Shown in pieces: positions 8,001 through 10,926 of a stretch of 10,926 nucleotides of DNA (position 1 is the first letter of the stretch; each line of letters starts with the position of its first letter). The translations under genes were made by a program, and so were the position numbers. Below the pieces are notes generated by a model, which was given only the letters and a program-made list of their open reading frames with translations, ran no database searches and was not told where the DNA came from. The DNA is from Thermoplasmata archaeon (GTDB lineage: Archaea > Thermoplasmatota > Thermoplasmata > Thermoplasmatales > Thermoplasmataceae), in assembly GCA_021806345.1 (NCBI GenBank), contig JAJZXP010000155.1, positions 1 through 10,926 of the forward strand. The letters run 5' to 3'.

Positions 8001-10542
8001 CAATTCCTTTAGGTCGAGCATAATCAGGACTCATAAAATTAAAGAGATGAAAATACCAAAACTCTTTGAAGCAAACAGTAAACAAAGATATTTTCTTAAC
8101 CCGAAGGCAGTTATTCTTCATCTTGCTATTTTCGATGATTGGTATAGATGTAAAGGTTGCCATGAGTTTACTCCAACAGGCATAAATGGAAGATGTGAAC
8201 AATGTGGGGGAGATATTGAAAAGGTTGCATCAGATGATATGTATTTAACTGGTAGAAAAGAATTATATAGAAATCCTTGCAAAGATATATTAAAGGGGAT
8301 ACGCAAACCATTCACATTAAGATCTGAAGAGCATTCAGCTCAGATATCTTCTAAGGATGCATCTGATATATTTTCGCCATCTGAAAGGTATGAACTACTT
8401 TTTCAAGATATTATGATAAGTGAGAATACAAATGAGCAGCCAGTTGATATTTTGAGTTCTACAACGACTATGGAGGTTGGTATAGATATTGGAAGTTTAA
8501 CTGGAGTAGGCATGAGAACAATCCCTCCTTTGCCCGCAAATTATCAGCAAAGGGCTGGAAGAGCAGGAAGAACGGGAGCTTCTCTGTCTACCATAATAAC
8601 TTATGCGGATAATTCACCTTTCGAAACTTACAATTTCAATCACCCAGAACTTTTAATTGGCGCACAAAATTCAGAACCAATTATATACATAAAAAATAAG
8701 AGGATAATTGAACGGCATGTCAATGCGACTTTAATTCAAAAATTCTTCCAGAAAGCCCCAATTTCGCAAACGGCCGATGTTTTCAGTTCTTTGGGATCTG
8801 CTGCTCAATTTTTCAATGGAAACGGAAATTTTTCTTTAAAAGAATTTCAGGATTGGGTGCAAAAAAATGTTTTTGATAATAATTCTGGTACTGCTGAGAA
8901 CATTGCAAAAATACTACCCAATAGTTTAGAAGACATTCGCTCTGATGATCCATATTGGAAGGAAGAATTCATAAGGAAAACTGCAAATAATTTTATCGAT
9001 TCTTTGAAAAATTTATCAACACACAATTATTGGAATTCCACAGATGAGGAAGATTATAACTTGCTTTCAGCATTGTTGGACGATGCTCTGCTTCCTACGT
9101 TCTCTTTTCCAATAGACGTCTGTACTTTCGCTGTATTCGACAATAATCCTACTGAGAATAGAGTTAAAACAAAGTATGAAATTGGGCAGGATCTTAAACA
9201 AGCCCTATCAGAATATGTCCCAAGCCGACAGATAGTTGTTGATAAGAAAACGTACACCTCTTACGGACTTTATTTTCCATTTGCGAGTGACCTCATTAAC
9301 AGGGCAAGACAAGTTGGGTGGAATTCTCTTAAGTGGTTGAATTATTGTACAAGATGCAAAACCATATTAACAGAAAATAGTGTTGACCTGTCACAGAATG
9401 ATGAGAAGTGCAGAATTACTTCTTGTGGAGCTCCGATAAAGTCGGTGAGAATATATAAACCAGAAGGATTTTCACCTGAAGTAAAAGATAGGAGAGTTGT
9501 GGAAGGTGAAAAGAAGGAGGATAATAGAATTTACGCTCAAGCCGCTAAATTTCCCCTATCATCAAATGAGAACGAAGATGTGAGTATTATCGAATCTTTT
9601 GGAACAAAACATGGAATTGTATATCATGGCCGTGACAAAGAATTGCAGGTTGTTAATTTTGGTCCCAATGAAGAGGGGTTTATGGTTTGCGGAGAATGTG
9701 GCACAATTGGAGATAAGGAAAGTTTATCGAAATCACATAACCGTCCATATCCAATATATAGCAAAGGAATGAGAATATCTAACCAGTGCTCTGGGAGTTC
9801 TCCTGTAGTGATGACCTGTTTTGGTTTCTCTTTTCACTCTGATATTACTGTACTAAGAATAAAATTCACTGGTGACTTAAAACTTGAATATGGTGAACCA
9901 TGGTTCGAAACTGCATGCCAATCACTTTCCGAGGCTTTGGTCATTGGAGCAACAAGAACACTCATAATAGACCCTAGAGAATTATCAGGAAATTATCGGG
10001 TTCTCGGGCCAACTGTTGAGGATACGAATAAAAAAATAACTGGATATGTAGAATTCTTCTTATACGATACAACTCCCGGCGGAGCAGGGTTCTCCGGAAG
10101 CGTTTATCATAGATTTAAGGAGGTTCTGCAGACAACTAAAACCCTACTTTCTGAATGTGAATGTGAACAATCTTGTCCTTCATGTCTTAGAACTTATACG
10201 AATAGGATTTGGCATGAAAAGCTTGATAGAAATTTGGCATTAGATCTATTAAATTATTTGTCAACTGGATCACTTCCAGTTCCAAGTAAATCACGTACCA
10301 AAATATTTTTTGATAGACTCGATAAGACTTTAAAGTTAATGGACCCCAATTTACAAACAAATATACATAGTGAATCCGCTAACCTAAATGTTGGGTTAAA
10401 TGGAAAGGAAGTGAGAGTAATTTTGAAATCATGCATGACACAAACCCCCATCACAACAAACTCAGTTGTTTATGCCTCTGATTTTGAAATGATTCATTCG
10501 TTGCCTACCGTTGCAGGACGAATAATGAGTGGGTTTAGTTAA
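5092..10542 (+). CDS. druE: DruE-type giant SF2 helicase with DUF1998 (MZB) C-terminus
   Basis: This 1816-aa ATPase is the motor of the system and should translocate on or unwind nucleic acid in the cytoplasm. Motif I is STGTGSGKTE (107-116, catalytic K114), motif II is DEAH (318-321), and motif III is SSASL (354-358). Motif IV-like VLCFSDGRQKAARLA starts at 739. Motif V is TTTMEVGIDIG (1124-1134), and motif VI is YQQRAGRAGRTG (1151-1162) with R1157 and R1160. Cysteine clusters, probably zinc-binding, lie at 524/529/553/555, 685/688, 1020/1023/1035/1038, 1419/1422/1440/1445 and 1533/1536. The C-terminal DUF1998/MZB region has TTPGGAGFSG (1660-1669) and C1689, C1691, C1695 and C1698. Size and this combination match DruE of Druantia. 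Motifs III and IV are about 380 residues apart, and so are IV and V, so the C-lobe carries large insertions. The start is TTG, two bases after the previous stop. All core motifs are intact, so it is probably active. DpdJ- or YprA-type helicases are alternatives, but the DruA neighbour favours DruE. Confidence 0.85.
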   Translation: MVSVSDAIGSISRRHIEFLEATYHISNERLIKERKQLMQEGTVFTEPWIEGTPRYKSGKGFEEINIENSVKTILKELQNRGLVAPPYEHQFKSLESFFSGNKNLVVSTGTGSGKTEIFLFSLIGMLAKEADRGISTKMRAVRTIVLYPMNALVADQLARMRRLFGSSSGSQAILNMFGRKIQFGMYTSRTPYHGVYDEKKNDRRIRPIIDYFVKLKKENKDLYEELSQKGRIPTKDLEGFSSGGTKKERYRTQRGDTELYTRQEMLFPNENGGVPDLLITNYSMLEYMLLRPIEQPFFENTRKWLNADKENQLLVVIDEAHLYRGAQGAEVAMLVRRLLNHLGIGQDRVRFILSSASLGDPEKLKVVGAEFGSNLTGADQQTFEIITGERMQLEDCPEISDNLNIESITNRKGDTDEVVHDIVESLNWGLKFSPESKDFGNKLREKLISEKRFRILYDMITAKPASLSSLSKTLFPEADKLSTSEDATLNLLFLSSKATLEGGEKLLPSRIHIIFKGLPKLYICLNPNCTAKRATDDDNKLLGKMYTEPRFQCECGARVFELLTDRDCGSAYIKAYRKSIDAALDMVFLWDEIQTGRYNTTTEGSEYDELHILMEEPRKDPDRSKEGPSSLFDRTPKSFLNIYTGHITEDPGKEDDPDFITVWIPQEMTDPRPNNYSTLWSWKRCPACGRKKKSSNTEIPIMDLETKGEEPFANITKELFLIQPPDLKKETLPNRGKKVLCFSDGRQKAARLARDLQRTVERDSFREMVIEVVKTSQGKSLDSLYPIFLVLSAEYNVGFFDDEDSVDSYEGSRTLFETSKNQLKEIAAKYNETAHELIENEDFYDEINSPRPSQYNRALLRSLGNKYYSMRALLTAYVEPSNLVCETIKKENIGIEEKILKGLLLYIIQNALSEEAYDKGISEIDRQLTRQNLNKPTGWPRAGGEGLGRDELIPEEIFQLVDLELTQDQINSFRSSIIRTHKIKEMKIPKLFEANSKQRYFLNPKAVILHLAIFDDWYRCKGCHEFTPTGINGRCEQCGGDIEKVASDDMYLTGRKELYRNPCKDILKGIRKPFTLRSEEHSAQISSKDASDIFSPSERYELLFQDIMISENTNEQPVDILSSTTTMEVGIDIGSLTGVGMRTIPPLPANYQQRAGRAGRTGASLSTIITYADNSPFETYNFNHPELLIGAQNSEPIIYIKNKRIIERHVNATLIQKFFQKAPISQTADVFSSLGSAAQFFNGNGNFSLKEFQDWVQKNVFDNNSGTAENIAKILPNSLEDIRSDDPYWKEEFIRKTANNFIDSLKNLSTHNYWNSTDEEDYNLLSALLDDALLPTFSFPIDVCTFAVFDNNPTENRVKTKYEIGQDLKQALSEYVPSRQIVVDKKTYTSYGLYFPFASDLINRARQVGWNSLKWLNYCTRCKTILTENSVDLSQNDEKCRITSCGAPIKSVRIYKPEGFSPEVKDRRVVEGEKKEDNRIYAQAAKFPLSSNENEDVSIIESFGTKHGIVYHGRDKELQVVNFGPNEEGFMVCGECGTIGDKESLSKSHNRPYPIYSKGMRISNQCSGSSPVVMTCFGFSFHSDITVLRIKFTGDLKLEYGEPWFETACQSLSEALVIGATRTLIIDPRELSGNYRVLGPTVEDTNKKITGYVEFFLYDTTPGGAGFSGSVYHRFKEVLQTTKTLLSECECEQSCPSCLRTYTNRIWHEKLDRNLALDLLNYLSTGSLPVPSKSRTKIFFDRLDKTLKLMDPNLQTNIHSESANLNVGLNGKEVRVILKSCMTQTPITTNSVVYASDFEMIHSLPTVAGRIMSGFS

Positions 10543-10717
10543 TTTCATGGGATGTGTGAATTGATATGGCAAACAAAATCTAGTCTTTTAGTAGATTTCG
10601 GGCATTTGAAGAGTGTCCAAAGGCATTGCTATAACACATTCAATGGCACAATGCGACATTATGTTTATACTTCAACAGAAACGGCAAATTTTAACTCTGG
10701 CTTAATCAACTCCATCT
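10543..10717. other. Intergenic stretch between the helicase and the small convergent ORF
   Basis: I see no convincing gene here. The 72-codon plus-strand frame starting at 10552 lacks a recognisable domain and runs into the minus-strand ORF. Short T-rich runs on the plus strand near 10713-10733 (TTTATTTTGG, ATTTTTCC) are compatible with archaeal oligo-T termination of the operon, but no hairpin is evident. Confidence 0.3.
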
Positions 10718-10921
10718 TTATTTTGGATTTTTCCACGGAAGAAGATTGTTCTTCTCATAGTGTCCAATAGTCACCTCATAATAGCTTGAAATGCCATCTG
10801 GATATTCTACTCTGGCTACAATATTTTCGGGTGCAAACTTACTCCAATCAATGACCTTCTCTATAACATAATCCTTTCTAGTCTCGTTATAATATGCTAT
10901 GTCTTTGAGGTCAGAACTCAT
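10718..10921 (-). CDS. Small hypothetical protein, possibly truncated by the window edge
   Basis: A 67-codon minus-strand frame begins at ATG 10919-10921 and ends with TAA at 10718-10720. Its mix of charged and aromatic residues (DYVIEKVIDWSKFAPE, VARVEYPDGISSYYE) looks like real soluble protein, not a shadow frame. No family is recognised, and there is no signal peptide or membrane helix. Only five bases are visible upstream of the ATG, so a ribosome site cannot be judged and the true start may lie beyond the window. It converges on the druE operon and probably does not belong to it. A remnant of a larger decayed gene is also possible. Confidence 0.4.
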   Translation of the reverse strand: MSSDLKDIAYYNETRKDYVIEKVIDWSKFAPENIVARVEYPDGISSYYEVTIGHYEKNNLLPWKNPK

Positions 10922-10926
10922 TAAAT

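Noticed and set aside
5092..10542. DISARM or Dpd system instead of Druantia
   Set aside because: DISARM has a separate DUF1998 protein and usually a methyltransferase, and Dpd carries a transglycosylase-like DpdA. Neither is present, while a DUF4338 protein is.
10552..10770. 72-codon plus-strand frame after druE
   Set aside because: It has no family, a weak start context, and overlaps the more protein-like minus-strand ORF. Not enough to call a gene.
1..10926. CRISPR arrays, tRNA or rRNA genes
   Set aside because: No regularly spaced repeats, cloverleaf-like or rRNA-like stretches were seen by eye in the intergenic sequence.

Overview
The window is AT-rich and reads as part of a genomic defence island, probably from an archaeon. 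Three things point to archaea. The first operon gene has a TATA-like box about 26 bases before its ATG, preceded by a purine-rich BRE-like stretch and with no Shine-Dalgarno sequence, which is the usual layout of a leaderless archaeal mRNA. The later operon genes carry purine-rich Shine-Dalgarno sites. Arg and Ile codons are mostly AGA/AGG and ATA. I think of Thermoplasmata or a relative, but this is inference and phylogeny was not tested.

Layout. Positions 1-766 (minus strand) hold a decayed zinc-ribbon transposase gene that runs off the left edge: at least three in-frame stops plus a frame change. Positions 767-972 are a short intergenic region with the operon promoter and an inverted repeat. 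Positions 973-10542 are one tightly packed plus-strand operon of four genes: a DruA (DUF4338) protein of 481 aa; a 542-aa protein with a CoiA-like zinc-binding N-terminus; a 349-aa protein of unknown family; and a 1816-aa DruE-type SF2 helicase with several cysteine clusters and a C-terminal DUF1998/MZB-type four-cysteine motif. The junctions are 0 bases, an 8-base overlap and 2 bases. Positions 10543-10717 are non-coding as far as I can tell. A small minus-strand ORF converges on the operon at the right edge.

How it works together. DruA plus a giant DUF1998 helicase is the signature of Druantia anti-phage systems, closest to type I, in which DruA is the marker and DruB, C and D are uncharacterised partners. 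Here only two proteins lie between DruA and the helicase, so it looks like a reduced or divergent type I-like Druantia. The most likely role is anti-phage or anti-plasmid defence, with the helicase as an ATP-driven nucleic-acid motor, DruA as the conserved marker component, and the two middle proteins as accessory, perhaps nucleic-acid-binding, subunits. The mechanism cannot be read from the sequence.
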